This document shows, piece by piece, positions 11,401-22,551 of a DNA stretch of 64,000 nucleotides. A program made the position numbers and the translations under genes. The notes under the pieces are model-generated. The model searched no databases, was not told where the DNA came from, and was given only the letters and a program-made list of their open reading frames with translations. Origin of the DNA: Rotaria socialis. Its lineage: Eukaryota > Rotifera > Eurotatoria > Philodinida > Philodinidae. Where the stretch lies: contig CAJNYU010002963.1 in NCBI GenBank assembly GCA_905331475.1, positions 1 through 64,000 on the forward strand. Direction: 5' to 3'. Position 1 is the stretch's first letter. Every line of letters begins with the position of its first letter.

Positions 11401-14400
11401 AATGTTTGGAAGAGAAACATCAACGGATGTGTTTGTTGCTTATATTGAATTACTTGCTAATGCTCTTAATGGATTGTCGAAACAAGAAAGTATTAATTTG
11501 ATTAAATTAAAAAAGGATTCAAATGACTATATAAATAGAATTTTTTTTGACCTAATTGATTTACTTTTAAATGATAATAATAATATTGAACAAGGTGTTC
11601 AACTTGCTTTAGAAAAACAATTTATCGAACGAAAAGAATGTCAATATCTTAATCCTTTGGATTCGAATGAAAATATTCTTTTAACACTTTATTTACAAAT
11701 AAGTGGTGCTATTTATAATTCGATTCCTGATCAATGGTTGAATAATATTTATGCAAAAAATACAATTGAATCTTTAATCAAATGGATTATTTATCAAAGA
11801 AATAAAAACTTACATTCATTTTAATTATGATTTCAAGAGAATATTCACGTATATCTTCATATGTATCCCATAAGCAATTGAATAAGTTTTCCATAGATTT
11901 TTTTTCAATTAATTCGGTAAATACATATAAATTTAGTTTGTCTTTAGAGAAGAAGAAAACAAAAAATTGATTTATTTTTCATTTATAGAAATAAAACTGA
12001 AAATAATGAAAATAACTTACGGCAAATAGTTTCTACTCCTTGATTTCCATGTAAATGAATTAACCAATGAAGAATTAAAATTGATAAATGCCGTTGAGAA
12101 TAGGATCCTTCCAAATATAAATTAGAACACGACCAATTAATTAGCCAATTTAAATAATTCTTAAGAAAAGAAACAGTTCTTTTTTTTGTTGTTGAATAAA
12201 ACAATAAAAACAAACTCGATATCGTTCTGTTAAATCATCAAAATCTTGATCTTTTTTTTTTAATTTCTGTCTTGCACAAAATAACCAGCTGTCTTTTACG
12301 CGAATAAAATGCTAAACAAATAGTAAATGATTTAAACGGTTAAAATAACATAGAATTAGAAAATACTTTTTTTAGTAACGATAAAACTTGATTTCGAAAC
12401 GATGTTGAACCATTATCAACATTCATTTGAAGAAAATATTTTATTAATTCAAATTCAATTTTACTTAAATATTCTGTTGTTTTGGGATTTTCACAAAGAA
12501 TAAATAAACAATCAAGACAAATCTAAATGGTTTGTAATTTTTATGAACAAAAATTGAAAAAAGAAAAGAAATATGCCAACAAACTTGTTCATCTTCACTT
12601 GTTATTCCTTGTCGAATTAAATCATGTTCAATAAATGGACAAGATGAAAATAAATTTGGGCATAAACCTAATGTTCGACCAATACGTGTACAAACAATTA
12701 ATGTACGAGGATTAACTTAAATTAGAAAGAAATTTATTCAAAGAATTTTTATTCATCGTCAATCAACCTGTTATTTCTTTTAGATCTTGTAAATATTCTG
12801 GATGACCTTTGAGAATTTTCGGTAAAATATACTGACCAAAATATTTAATTAATTAAATTAAAAAAAGAACTTTTAAGATGATTTACTTCAGCAATAAGAG
12901 ATCTATGTAATGGTGTTGATGTATCAAGTGCATCAACAACTGGTTTCAACCAAGTTTGTTTCCATATCTCTGTTGATTTTTCTTCTTCTCGATGTTTATG
13001 ACATAAGACACAATAGAGATAACTTGCCTTAAAAAATTCTTTGATTTTAAAATGAAAAATATTTTATTAAATAAAATTACTTCTGATGCTAATCCACGAT
13101 CATTCATAGCCATAAGACATGATTCTGCTAATTTTAAATTCCATTTAAGAATATCACTAACAGATACATATTCAAGAAGTGTATGATAAGCTAATGAACA
13201 TCCATCTTTTTGCCATGGAAGTTGTTTTAATAATGTTAATTGAGAGTCAATAATTGACTGACGAAGATCATCTAAAATACTCGAATTTTATTTAAAAAAA
13301 AAGATTTTTCAAGTATTTATTTAGCAAAAAAACGGATAAAGTGTCGAGTCAAAATTATCATTTCAGACTTCGAAGTATTGCTAATTTTATAATTTATTTC
13401 TTATGAACTGTAACAATTGAATTTATCATCTTAAACTCAATTCATATCAACATTTTCAATTCGAGAGATTATGTCAAAATTATAACTCAGTATGATGATT
13501 AATACACTAATGTTATTTTGTGAGTCCAAAAATCTCAATCTATGGAAAATTTTAAAAAGAATTTTCTATATCAATTTTTTTTCTTTTTAAAACGCATTTA
13601 TTATTATAGATCAGTCAAATTTGATAGAAACAAACTATTTTCTTGAAATAGACTTTTTTAGATTGAATAATTCATTCTCTATTTTGATCACTATTCTATA
13701 CTGGTATGTTTCAAAACTGACGGATTACGGAATTGTCATTGCCATTTTATTTCTCGATACATACGATTGTGAAGCATTAGTAATAATTATAGAACTAGAA
13801 AAGTACTTTCTATCGCAAAAATAATCTTTGGTGTTGTTTTTCAAATAATACATAAGATAATTAATAAATGATGCTATTCTATACGTTTCTGTCAACAGAG
13901 TAAAGATTCAGTTATTTTGAAATATATGAATTAACATACTATGATTCATGCTAATTTTGAAAGTATTTGAATAAATATTTGTTGAACAATGTCGAACAGT
14001 CTAAAACAAAACAAAAATAAACATAATAATAATTTTCTAACAAAAATTCAATTACTTCAACATTAAAACTAAAATGATCCCAAGCAAAAGCTAATAATTT
14101 GTCAATTATGTTTTCTAATGAAGCTATATGAAGATTATGCCATGACGAACTAAAATATATTTTTATAGATTAATTTTAACTGAGTATTTTTTTACTTTAA
14201 AGCTTCGGAATAAGTTTCTAATGCTTTTGATATTCCAACCATAATGGTCGCATCACGTCTGAAACAAAAAGAAAATAATTCAGCAAAAAAAAAGAAACTC
14301 CTAAAAGAAAAACAATATACGTTTTAAAAGCGAGAACTTCTTCTAATAATCGAACAAAAAAATTTGTATCAAGATATTGATTTATTATTGTTGTTTTTAT

Positions 14401-15926
14401 CAAACCAAAATATAACGCTAATCGAGACATTGTCACGCAAGTGACTTTTTTCATTTTATCAACCTACAAAAGACAATATAGCTATATAGAAAAAATTGAC
14501 ACAAAGATAAACAAATCCGACTTTTTCATCTGGTGATAATTGTTCATTTTCTTTCAAAAGATGCCAAACTAATGAACACGTCAAGCGAATTTCTAATGTC
14601 ACTCGATTTTCTAAAAAAAACAAAACAAAATTTGTTTGGTTTAATTTCATTTGAGTAAAATAAATAAACCATCGTTAAGCATTTCGTGAATAATTCGAGA
14701 TATAATTCCATCACTTTCAAGTTCATCATGAAATTTAGGTAAAAGAAAAACAACCACTTTCAAGTAATATTGAAGTTGTTGAAAAAGATTAAATCGATGA
14801 TGTGGAACATTTGTTAATCTAAGTAAAGAAAAATCTATTGAACAGATCTTCATATCTACTATTTTACTAAAATTATTTTCATGTACAAACTAATAACAAA
14901 AAAACGGAAAAAATAATGAATAATTCTAATCAGTAATATTTTCTTTGTTCTTCTTTTTTGATGAGAAATAAAGAATTGAAATAGACATGATAACGTATAT
15001 TATGAATCCCCTAAAAATCATCTTTTGATTATGCTTTTATTTTACATTATATAAATCTAGATATTAATTTTGCTTCGTATACTGTTCAATCATTTGTGAT
15101 ATGAAAACAAAATCAAGGATTCTTCTACGAAATTATTATTAAAATTATAGAAAGATATACATTATCAAAATGCAAAGTTAAAGAATTCTAAGCAGTTGTA
15201 ACACAATGGTTCAAGTGTTTGAATGAAATTCAAAAAGAAATATAAACTCTTACTGTATATCAGACCAAATTTCTTCACCGATTGAAATCAATTGATTAGA
15301 AACTTAAATATGAAGGTAAGGAATTATTTTATTTTATTTCACTAGAAATACTCACTTGTATCTTTTATATTGAATACACAAACTAAGCCTAAAAATACAA
15401 ATTCAATTAGACTAAAATCTTTAAATAAATCGAAGTCAAATTACCAAATGGGAAATTTTCAATCAGATAATTTAACATAGAAATATATTCAATTCTATGC
15501 TGTTTTCCTTGTCGTTTAAAAAATACTTCTAAACGTTTAGTACATTGGTTAACAACATTATCATATTGATTTGTTTGCAAATAAGAAAAACCTCTAAAAT
15601 AGCAAATGCAGAAAATTTTGTTTTATTTATTTCGATAACTTTTCAAAAAAAAAACATTTGCTTTTACTTGACAACACATTTTCGTAAAGATGTATTTGGT
15701 GGATCAGTTGAGGATGAGATAATTAGAATATCAATTAATTGTTCACATAATGCTTGAATATCATTTTGATTTGATGAAGAAAATACTGATTGACTCTAAA
15801 TTCGATTATTATTTATTGAGAAATTCCTAAAGCGAAGTTTACTTGTCTAATAAGATCAGTAACATTTTGTTCATCATTTGGTATTAAAGGAATGGGTGAA
15901 AGAATTTTCTTTGAACGTGAAGGCAT
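5451..15926 (-). CDS. THADA: THADA / Trm732-like HEAT-repeat protein (many exons)
   Basis: THADA and its yeast homologue Trm732 are large alpha-helical repeat proteins that partner the FTSJ1/Trm7 methyltransferase in 2'-O-methylation of tRNA position 32; animal THADA is also linked to SERCA regulation. The minus strand carries some 25-30 short exons. Checked boundaries: exon 1 15843-15926 (ATG 15924-15926), exon 2 15668-15795, exon 3 15445-15593, last exon 5451-5965 with stop TAA 5451-5453. Diagnostic family segments are clear: LCLTRRSGGLPFYLQSIL (about 9460-9510), IHAYNTVRSFYRNQRF followed by GFTSSIWMIRNSATLLLSTI (8430-8610), and RIFGPSKTKDGEENLSKKNS with MTSREFFNKYPSLFHLF (about 8330-8430). 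The ATG lies three bases after TTATTTTCAG, a good acceptor with no visible upstream exon, which suggests spliced-leader trans-splicing. Exons around 13280-13930 are not resolved. The intron at 10586-11813 hosts another gene. Confidence 0.9.
10586..11813 (-). other. THADA intron hosting an antisense gene
   Basis: On the minus strand the upstream exon ends ...AAAATGAAT followed by donor GTAAGT at 11813, and the next exon starts GTCACTAAC after acceptor CATAG ending at 10586. Phase 0 is kept across the junction. At 1228 bases it is far longer than typical introns here, and its length is explained by the plus-strand gene inside it. That gene's stop codon end (11824) overlaps the upstream THADA exon by 11 bases. 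Confidence 0.8.
10746..11824 (+). CDS. ADP-ribosylglycohydrolase-like protein, probable pseudoenzyme, nested in THADA
   Basis: Two exons, 10746-11092 and 11164-11824, joined by a 71-base GT-AG intron, give 335 codons. Similarity to the DraG/ARH family (removal of ADP-ribose from proteins or nucleic acids) is seen in order: WSDDVSLALCFLASL (residues about 80-94, equivalent of W-T-D-D-T-x-M), then QYFRWWMNGYMCPTGLCF (equivalent of RYLRWYxxGYxSxTGxCFD), then ALIQMSPISYFY (equivalent of GNGSLMRxAPxxxFY), then GAIYNSIPDQWL (equivalent of GAxYGxxxIPxxWL). The family's N-terminal G-x-x-x-G-D signature is not visible, and the late D-x-D-T-N metal-binding motif is replaced by residues around ENILLTLYLQ. 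Only the SDD aspartates of the dinuclear metal site appear kept, so hydrolase activity is doubtful. The family is mainly bacterial, so horizontal origin is possible. Confidence 0.75.
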
Positions 15927-15968
15927 TCGCTGAAAATAATCTACAACAAAAACAAAATTAATGGTTTG
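15927..15968 (-). promoter_or_regulatory. 42-base F-box/THADA junction with acceptor-like tract
   Basis: Between the F-box stop codon and the THADA ATG the minus strand reads a T-rich tract ending TTGTAGATTATTTTCAG, then CGA and ATG. A 3' splice-site consensus directly before a start codon, in a gap too short for a promoter and poly(A) site, is the pattern expected of a downstream operon gene resolved by spliced-leader trans-splicing. That is inference; no spliced-leader sequence is present in the window. Confidence 0.4.
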
Positions 15969-17003
15969 TTAGAATTTATTGGTGAAACTAAAACAAAAGC
16001 AAGCGGACTGAGTATTATCCAATCGACATATTTTCCTAGCTACTAAAAATAATTTCATCATCTTGACTTTTAATAAAAGTATTCGAAAAAAAGGATTTAT
16101 TTCTTTAAGCCTTTTTAATTGCTGTTGACCTAAATTCCAAAAGTCAGTCGTAAAACGAAAATGAAATTGTTTTAAATGATCGATTCGATGAATTATACTC
16201 GATAATTGTTCAAATACATCCATTGGATGTGAGGATAATCTCATTGATATATATAAATTTGCTAAATTTGGTAAATATCCCATTAATATATCAAATACAG
16301 CAAGTGATAATAGATTATATATATGAAAGCGTCGAATATTTGCATGCTGACAATGACTTACAACGGTAATTCGCTCTTCCTGATTATCAATATTATCTAT
16401 TATTTCAATTTCAAGTCGAACTAGATTCGGACATAAACGTATTGTACGACGGCAATCAACTGATGGAATTGATATTTGAACATAAATTGAATGTAATAAC
16501 GGTAATATACACTGTTTTGGTTCTAAATATAAACAATGGCTCTTTGGTAAATAAAATCGACATGAACGAAGATTTTCCGATGAATTTGCACTAAATATCA
16601 ATTCATGAAATGATCGAGCACTCATTTCATTAATTAAATAAGGATTTGACCATATAATTGATATATGTTCAATAGTTTTACCTATTTTTAATAAATTCAC
16701 TATTTGTATAATTGTTGGATCAGCTAATGTTATCGATCGAACATTAATAAGAAATGGAATAAAATTAATACTTCAATGTTTCGAACCAATGTATAAACTA
16801 ATAGCCTTCGAAGAAAACAAATCGAGACTTTTATCATTATCTTGATATTCAAGACGAAGATGAATATTATTGATTGACTTAATTAAAGTATTAAAACGAG
16901 AATTAAGTTCGAAAAAGTTTTTATACAATTGTATACCATCGAAATAAGTACAAAATATGTAAAGTATCAATTCATTTGGAATTTCTTCAAAACATGAATT
17001 CAT
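15969..17003 (-). CDS. F-box protein with leucine-rich-like C-terminal region
   Basis: F-box proteins recruit substrates to SCF ubiquitin ligases. The ATG at 17001-17003 opens FEEIPNELILYIFCTYFDGI (residues 5-24), a typical F-box, followed by a long helical/LRR-like region with repeated L, I and N patterns such as LRSCRFYLPKS, LPLLHSIYVQIS and LPNLANLYISMRLSS. The reading frame is open over about 345 codons except for one in-frame TGA at 16773-16775. Two readings are possible: a 75-base in-frame intron (donor at 16798, acceptor ending 16724) removes the stop and gives 319 residues, or the TGA is real. The bypassed stretch looks coding (FIPFLINVRSITL resembles related F-box proteins), which favours a nonsense change or base error. 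The stop codon lies 42 bases upstream of THADA. Confidence 0.65.
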
Positions 17004-17853
17004 TCTTCTATGTTATTTTTCGTTGTATTCATTATAGATCTAAATTATAACTTCAAATTATTTATCTTTAATTCAGAGGATAAAGTTACTTCACAGATGA
17101 TTTTAATTTTTTTCTAATGTATTTAGTGTCGCTCGATTACAAAATACAAATGATAAAACAATGAAACAAATAAACCATGTCATATTGATTCATTTACACT
17201 AAAGCATAGTTATATGAATATTGTTTAAATCAGTAAAGTAGCATTATTTTTTACTAATATTTTATTTATTTTATCGATAAGCATAATTATTCAAATCAAA
17301 TATAATTTTTGTTTTAAATAACATTTTCAATGTAAATCAAGAATTCATATTGATCTACTACTCGAATTGAAAAGATTTAGATGGAAGCGCAGATTAATTT
17401 TTATTAGATGATGGTGGATAGAATAAATTTACTTGTATGCATATATATATATATATATGAGATCATATTCAACATAGTTCGATTGATTTGAATGAGAAAA
17501 GAACTCGAATGACTTATTTCATTAACAATTTTCTCCTTCTTCCCCACATAAACGACTATTAAATTAAATTAATAATCTGAAATAAAACTGATAAAATACA
17601 TTTGAAATTATTTATTTAAAAACTTAATTTTTTGAAAACAAATAAAAATTTGCTCTAAGATTATTGAAGATCAGTGTTTTGAATAAAATAATATTAAAAA
17701 CTTTTTGTCGTAGATTTTTATAATAAACAAAAATACAAAAAAACATAGAATTTTAATTGCTTTGTCATAAACAATATAAAACGAAAATAGAATATTTTTT
17801 ATAATCATTATTATTTTACAGTTAAATTTATTTTGGTTTTCTCTTTAAAAAGA
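17004..17853. other. Intergenic, AT-rich
   Basis: No gene seen between the F-box start and the MRTF stop. It includes an AT dinucleotide run at about 17441-17459 (ATATAT...). Transcription of the F-box gene presumably starts here, and MRTF 3' sequences enter from the other side, but no element can be named. Confidence 0.5.
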
Positions 17854-19919
17854 TCAACTAATCGGTGTTGAAACTTCGTGTTGATGAGACGATATATTAA
17901 GTGTAAAATCACGTAAAAATGCATCAAACTCATCGACACTTGTTATTCGTGGCAAAGATGAAGATGATGATGAAGTTGGCAAATTATCCAAGAAAAATAA
18001 ATCATCAATCGTTGGTTCTGTTGTTGATTGTGACGACGATGGTAAATAATCATTATCAAGTAACATTTGTACAAATAAATCATCGTTATTCATTGCTAGA
18101 GAATCAACTAGTGGATTTTGGAAATCAAAATCAATAGAAACATTCGATGATTGTTCTTCTTCTCCTCCTCCTCGATCTATTAAATTCATAGGAAAATATT
18201 TCAGAATTTCATCTAATTCCGATAATGATAATGGTTCAACATCGTCTTCATTTACATTCGAGATTTCTAATGATGCAATTATATCCGCATTTGATAATTC
18301 ACTGTTATTTACTTTTAATATTGATAAATCTATGTTAAAAACCAAAATCATTTGTTTAATTTAATACAATAATTTCTGAATTTCTCTAGATATTGAAATG
18401 GCAAAAAAATTACCTTCGTCAAAAGAAAGAAAAAAAGAAGAAGAGAAGAAAAAAATTGTTGATTTTCTCTTACTTTATAATAGACGGCAGTATTTACAAT
18501 GAGGAAAGAAGAAAAAGGTCCTACCCAGATTTGAACTGGGGCTCCTGGATTCAGAGTCCAATGTCCTAACCGCTAGACCATAGGACCGATGTTAATAATC
18601 GATCAATATAAACATCTCACTCTATTGAATTTTATATTATCATTGCAAAAAAAATTATTAAACACTATTTAATAAATCGATGAACAACTGAAAATGCTTT
18701 CATTGATTTGAAATGTTTATTTCAATCAAGATGATCAAGAGATTTTCTATGAAAACTTTCAGGATTAAAATAAAACTATCTGTTTTAAATATTACACATT
18801 ATAGAATGATTTACATTAATTTATCGAAGAAACTAACAAAATAGAATCACTATAATCGAAAATGGATGTCCAATCATTTCCATCAATAGATCTCATGATT
18901 CTTATTTATGACCTCAACGGTACAATTGTACGAATGCTGATTTTTCTAGTAGAAAATAAATTTCCATCAAGATTGCTTTTCTTCACTTATAATTAATATG
19001 TTGCTAGTGGGTTTTGAAAGATTTGTCTTGTAAAAACAAACATTTATATAAATTCAATATTAAATAAATGACATATTATTCCGATTATTCTAAAAGCTTA
19101 ATACGAATTCTTTTCAATCAAAGTCATTCATTATATTATTCTGTGTTAATTTTAGAAAGAAAATAGAACAGATTAGATTAAAAAAAACTATGGGGTTACC
19201 TTCATTATTAATTTTATTTTGTGCTTGTTTAATTCTTTCGATTAATTTTGTTTTATTGGCATGTGACGATGGAATTTGGTAATGTTTACAGACATCCCGA
19301 AGTTCGACCAGTGTCATTTGTTCAAGTGGTTTTCTATTGACTAATGAGGATGGCAGTGATGATTGTTGTTCATTTGATGTTAATTCAAGAAGAAGTTGCT
19401 GTTGTGCTAATCGTATTTGATGAACATTAGAACTCGATGAAAGTGAATCGATTCTTGTTACTTTTGGTTTGCATGATGATGGTGAACCAGTATATTCATG
19501 AAATATAAGTGGACGCCGAGGTAATGAAGTAGGTTTAAATGGAATTTGACCACCTAAACATTATTTTTCTAGAACTTCTCAAGTTTGTAATGAATGAATG
19601 AATTACCTTGAATTGCTTGTTCTAAATTTGGATATTCATTTTTATCAAGATGAAGAATATTATGTTGAATTAAATCTAAAGGACCAGGACGATTTAAAAG
19701 GTGAATATTTAATTCATCTGCAAGCCGAGCTCGTTTAAGAGCATGTTCAACGTGTTGAAGACTTGGTGCACATTGTGAATCATGCAATATTCCTTGTTCA
19801 ATTAATTGATGACGATCAGGGCGACGAGATAATTTTTCATTTAATATTTGAGAGCGACTTGGCACTGAGCTAGTTTCAGTTGATGAATCCAGTTTACGTT
19901 TTAAACTTTGATTCGCCAT
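17854..19919 (-). CDS. MRTF: Myocardin-related transcription factor (RPEL + SAP)
   Basis: MRTFs are SRF coactivators kept in the cytoplasm by G-actin bound to RPEL motifs and released when actin polymerises. Three exons, 19607-19919, 19200-19553 and 17854-18329, join in frame to 380 codons. Two RPEL-type motifs are visible: LNEKLSRRPDRHQLIEQGIL (exon 1) and a second around ELNIHLLNRPGPLDLIQHNI. Exon 2 carries FHEYTGSPSS, a glutamine-containing stretch (QQQLLLEL) and a SAP DNA-binding domain, MTLVELRDVCKHYQIPSSHA plus NKTKLIERIKQA. Exon 3 is acidic and Ser-rich with LSLSELDEILKYFP and DEFDAFLRDFTL, as expected of a transactivation region. The protein is short for the family: vertebrate forms have three RPEL motifs, a leucine zipper and more than 900 residues. 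The 870-base intron 18330-19199 contains a tRNA gene. Confidence 0.85.
18512..18516 (-). terminator. Pol III terminator of the tRNA-Gln gene
   Basis: AAAAA on the plus strand, read as TTTTT on the minus strand, immediately follows the tRNA 3' end. A T-run of four or more is the usual Pol III stop signal. Confidence 0.8.
18517..18587 (-). tRNA. tRNA-Gln (anticodon CUG)
   Basis: 71-base cloverleaf on the minus strand. The acceptor stem GGTCCTA pairs with TAGGACC, the D arm contains the box A sequence TGGTCTAGCGGTTAGGA, and the anticodon loop is CTCTGAA between TTGGA and TCCAG, giving anticodon CTG. The T arm contains GTTCAAATC. The body closely resembles animal tRNA-Gln genes. A TTTTT run follows the 3' end directly (512-516 on the complement), fitting an RNA polymerase III terminator. 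It lies on the same strand as MRTF, inside its second intron. Confidence 0.95.
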
Positions 19920-20638
19920 ACTAAATGCTTACAAATGATGTAATTATTTGAAACAAAATGGTTTCAGATTTGTCGATACAGAAAAAAAACGTCATCTGGT
20001 GGTATTCCGATGATTCATTACTTAATAGGGAACGGGAGAAAAAGTACCAATAATTTCATTCCTGACATAGTATTGATATTATATATTTTTCAATGATAGA
20101 TGCCACTGCCACCCGATTCTTTATCTACAATGCTCATTTACATTTTCATCGATTTATTGGAGTGTAACAGTAAATTAGATAATGTTAATGACTTAAATTT
20201 ATTTATAAAAGAACTACGTCTTTATTTTCAGTCATAGTGCTAAGATGCTCACTCGAAAAAACTTGGAAAAAAATCTGGACGAATCTTTTTTATCATACAA
20301 TAAATTATTTTCTCATTTTACTGAGTGAATTTTATGGTAGACTCGTGGAAAACATTTTTGTTCATAATTGAACTCAGATATGTACACTGTACCCAAAGTA
20401 TGAGATGAAGAAGAAACAAAGATTGATGAAAACCTTTAAGCAAGAGGCGGCCAGGACTATCAAGTATTTTTACTAGGCATGCATTTAATGTAGTATCTAA
20501 AAATATAGCAATCCATATCTAAATTATATCAATATTGTCTAACTTAATACACTAGTATCTATTCTCGTGAAAAGATACCTTTAAAAAATGTTCTCTCTTT
20601 TAACTTAATATATTATCACTTTTAATAAATGACTGTCA
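19920..20638. other. Intergenic upstream of MRTF
   Basis: No gene recognised. It presumably contains the MRTF promoter, but no clear TATA or SRF-box could be assigned. It ends at the left terminal repeat of the element starting at 20639. Confidence 0.5.
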
Positions 20639-21506
20639 CCCAGTGAAAAATATTACTAAAAAAGAACGATAAAGAATGCGTTCCAAAAGAACTGAAGCTC
20701 TTTTTTTAAGAAAAGAAAACGTTCCACAACAAATGGAAACCGTTCTCAAATGGAACGAACAAGAGCGCATCCTATCATTCTAAGAAGGTGTTCTTTGTCG
20801 TTTCGAAATGGAACAGCGAAGAATGCATTCTGCCACTTGTGGAACGCTTTCTCTTCTTTAAAACGGCTAACCTTTCTGATCACCTGGGTGATCATTAATA
20901 GATGAATCTACAATTAGTCAAAAGACTGTTCCTGATGCAACTTGACGAGCTCTATCGAATGGCGTACTCCAATTCGTTGTAACTGAAACCGTTATTAAAA
21001 TAATAATTTTTCTAAATCAGACCAAATATCCCTAAAGTAAAATCGAATGAAGATTCCATCATTTCTCACATCAATTTCAACCTGCTTTGCTTCAGACCTT
21101 TCATTTTAGAATGAAAATGTGGTTTGCTTCGAAAAGAAAGCATTCATCTCTTCAGAGAATCCATTGTCTTAAAGGCTCGTGAGAGAACGTAAAAGGAAGC
21201 TATTTTATTTCGATGAAATGCTATGTTAACCGTTCCGAAAGAAAATGAACTAGAATGAATTCTACTGGTTTAAGAATGATTCAGAATGCTTTCTCTTCAA
21301 ATAGGGAACGATTTTTCAGTATAGAAGAAAGTATTCCATACTAGTGTGGAACGGTAAAGAACGAGCTCCTTCAGATCGAGAATATTTCTTTCTGACTCTG
21401 AACGCATTCGCTCAAACAAGGAACGCATTCTCTACGTAGGAGATAGGTTTCCATATCCGCATAAAACCATTCTATTCCGTTTTTTTTCGAAATATTTTTC
21501 ACTGGG
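20639..21506. mobile_element. Non-autonomous element with CCCAGTGAAAAATATT inverted ends, packed with GGAACG words
   Basis: Perfect 16-base terminal inverted repeats: CCCAGTGAAAAATATT at 20639-20654 and AATATTTTTCACTGGG at 21491-21506. The 868-base interior holds no ORF but at least eight copies of a GGAACG/CGTTCC-type word on both strands (for example near 20681, 20724, 20751, 20841, 21232, 21305, 21350 and 21420), often as GAACGCATTC. A near-palindrome GATCACCTGGGTGATC lies at about 20878-20893. Both ends are flanked by CA, which might be a 2-base target duplication but could be chance. Superfamily not identified. Confidence 0.8.
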
Positions 21507-21664
21507 CAATCAATTGATAAAGTTATATAATTAATTTGAACGTAATCTATAATTGATTAGTACTTATCAATTAATTGAAAGAATATATATGAGCTAGGTA
21601 GGAATGACGATAAGTGATAAGAAAAACGTTAGTTTAAAAAAATATACCAGTAAAAAAATCCCAT

Positions 21665-21785
21665 GTAATAGAAACCGCATGAAAATCGGCGGTTTTACCG
21701 GCCCGGTTGCCGGCTCTCATTACCGCAGAACGGATAAATACCGCGGTTTACCGCAAAAAATGATCCGGTATTCGCAACATGGGTC
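21665..21785. repeat. Cluster of CCGGTT/ACCGCGGT words
   Basis: A GC-rich patch in AT-rich DNA with repeated near-palindromes: CGGCGGTTTTACCGG, CCCGGTTGCCGG, ATTACCGCAG, ATACCGCGGTTTACCGC and ATCCGGTATTCG. No terminal repeats were found, so limits are approximate. A short ORF crossing it (21604-21792) is best explained by the repeat, not by a gene. Confidence 0.55.
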
Positions 21786-21916
21786 GTTTTAGTTCTTCTA
21801 TTGCCTATAATATAAAACGTTTATACTATAAGATCTGACATGTTCTTCTTTATTTTAGAAAAAAAATCACACAAGGCTTCGGAAAAAAGTCATTTTTTGT
21901 CGATCCGATGGATTTG

Positions 21917-22290
21917 TTATTGATATTTGGTATTAGGTGATTCCATCATACATGTTATTTGTTCCGATCTATCGTAGGCATCACAGAAAGATAGGGCCAA
22001 ATAAACACATGTAATGCCACTAAGTACTATATGTATAACACAGCCTATATTAAAAGTCAAGTAATGATGCAAATCCATCAACGTTAAGAGACACGATAAA
22101 ATTGGGGTCAGCATTGATAACACTTTGATCACCGTTACGTTGCAAATCATATAAGGTGCTTGATTGATTCGGATGCTATCATAAGCAAGAGTCAACGAAA
22201 TGAACAACTGCCAAGTTCTTGTCCATTTTATAAATGGATTTTGCTCATCAGTGATCGTTAGTATTAGGGGAAGATATTGTTCCCCCGTCT
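21917..22290 (-). pseudogene. Fragment of a multi-TM membrane protein
   Basis: An open frame without an upstream ATG reads from about 22290 down to a stop at 21917. It contains at least three hydrophobic segments: MICNVTVIKVLSMLTPILSC, a middle segment around LTFNIGCVIHIVLSGITCVY, and LALSFCDAY continuing from it. Preceding residues (QNPFIKWTRTWQLFISLTLA) also look membrane-proximal. It ends abruptly at the left end of the inverted-repeat element starting at 22306, and no upstream exon is seen. It could be a last exon cut off by the insertion, or an intact short terminal exon with distant partners. Family not recognised. Confidence 0.4.
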
Positions 22291-22305
22291 CTTTATTAAA
22301 TTACT

Positions 22306-22551
22306 ACCCACGTCGAGGTTTACGGAGTCCATATACGATCGTATACGCTCCGTTTATCCCCGTATACGATCGTATTTGACCGTAATACATGGCCCAGTAT
22401 TACGATCGTCTATCACCGTGTCGTATACGGAGAAATATGACAATATACGGAGCAATACGGAGATCGTATACGAGCTCAATGTACAGGAATCGTAAACGAT
22501 CATTTTTTGTCTCCGTGTATGGTCGTAAACGACCGTCTGTTCGACCTGGGT
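22306..22551. mobile_element. Inverted-repeat element A packed with CGTATACG words
   Basis: The left end ACCCACGTCGAGG (22306-22318) and right end CTGTTCGACCTGGGT (22537-22551) form imperfect inverted termini (ACCCA-GTCGA core). The 246-base interior is dominated by GATCGTATACG, CCGTATACGATCG, TATACGGAG and TCGTAAACGA words, most of them palindromic. No coding capacity is credible; ORFs across it arise from the repeat. Confidence 0.7.

Noticed and set aside
13621..13824. 67-codon plus ORF in a THADA intron
   Set aside because: Low-complexity hydrophobic sequence, no splice context, unlike the nested gene at 10746.
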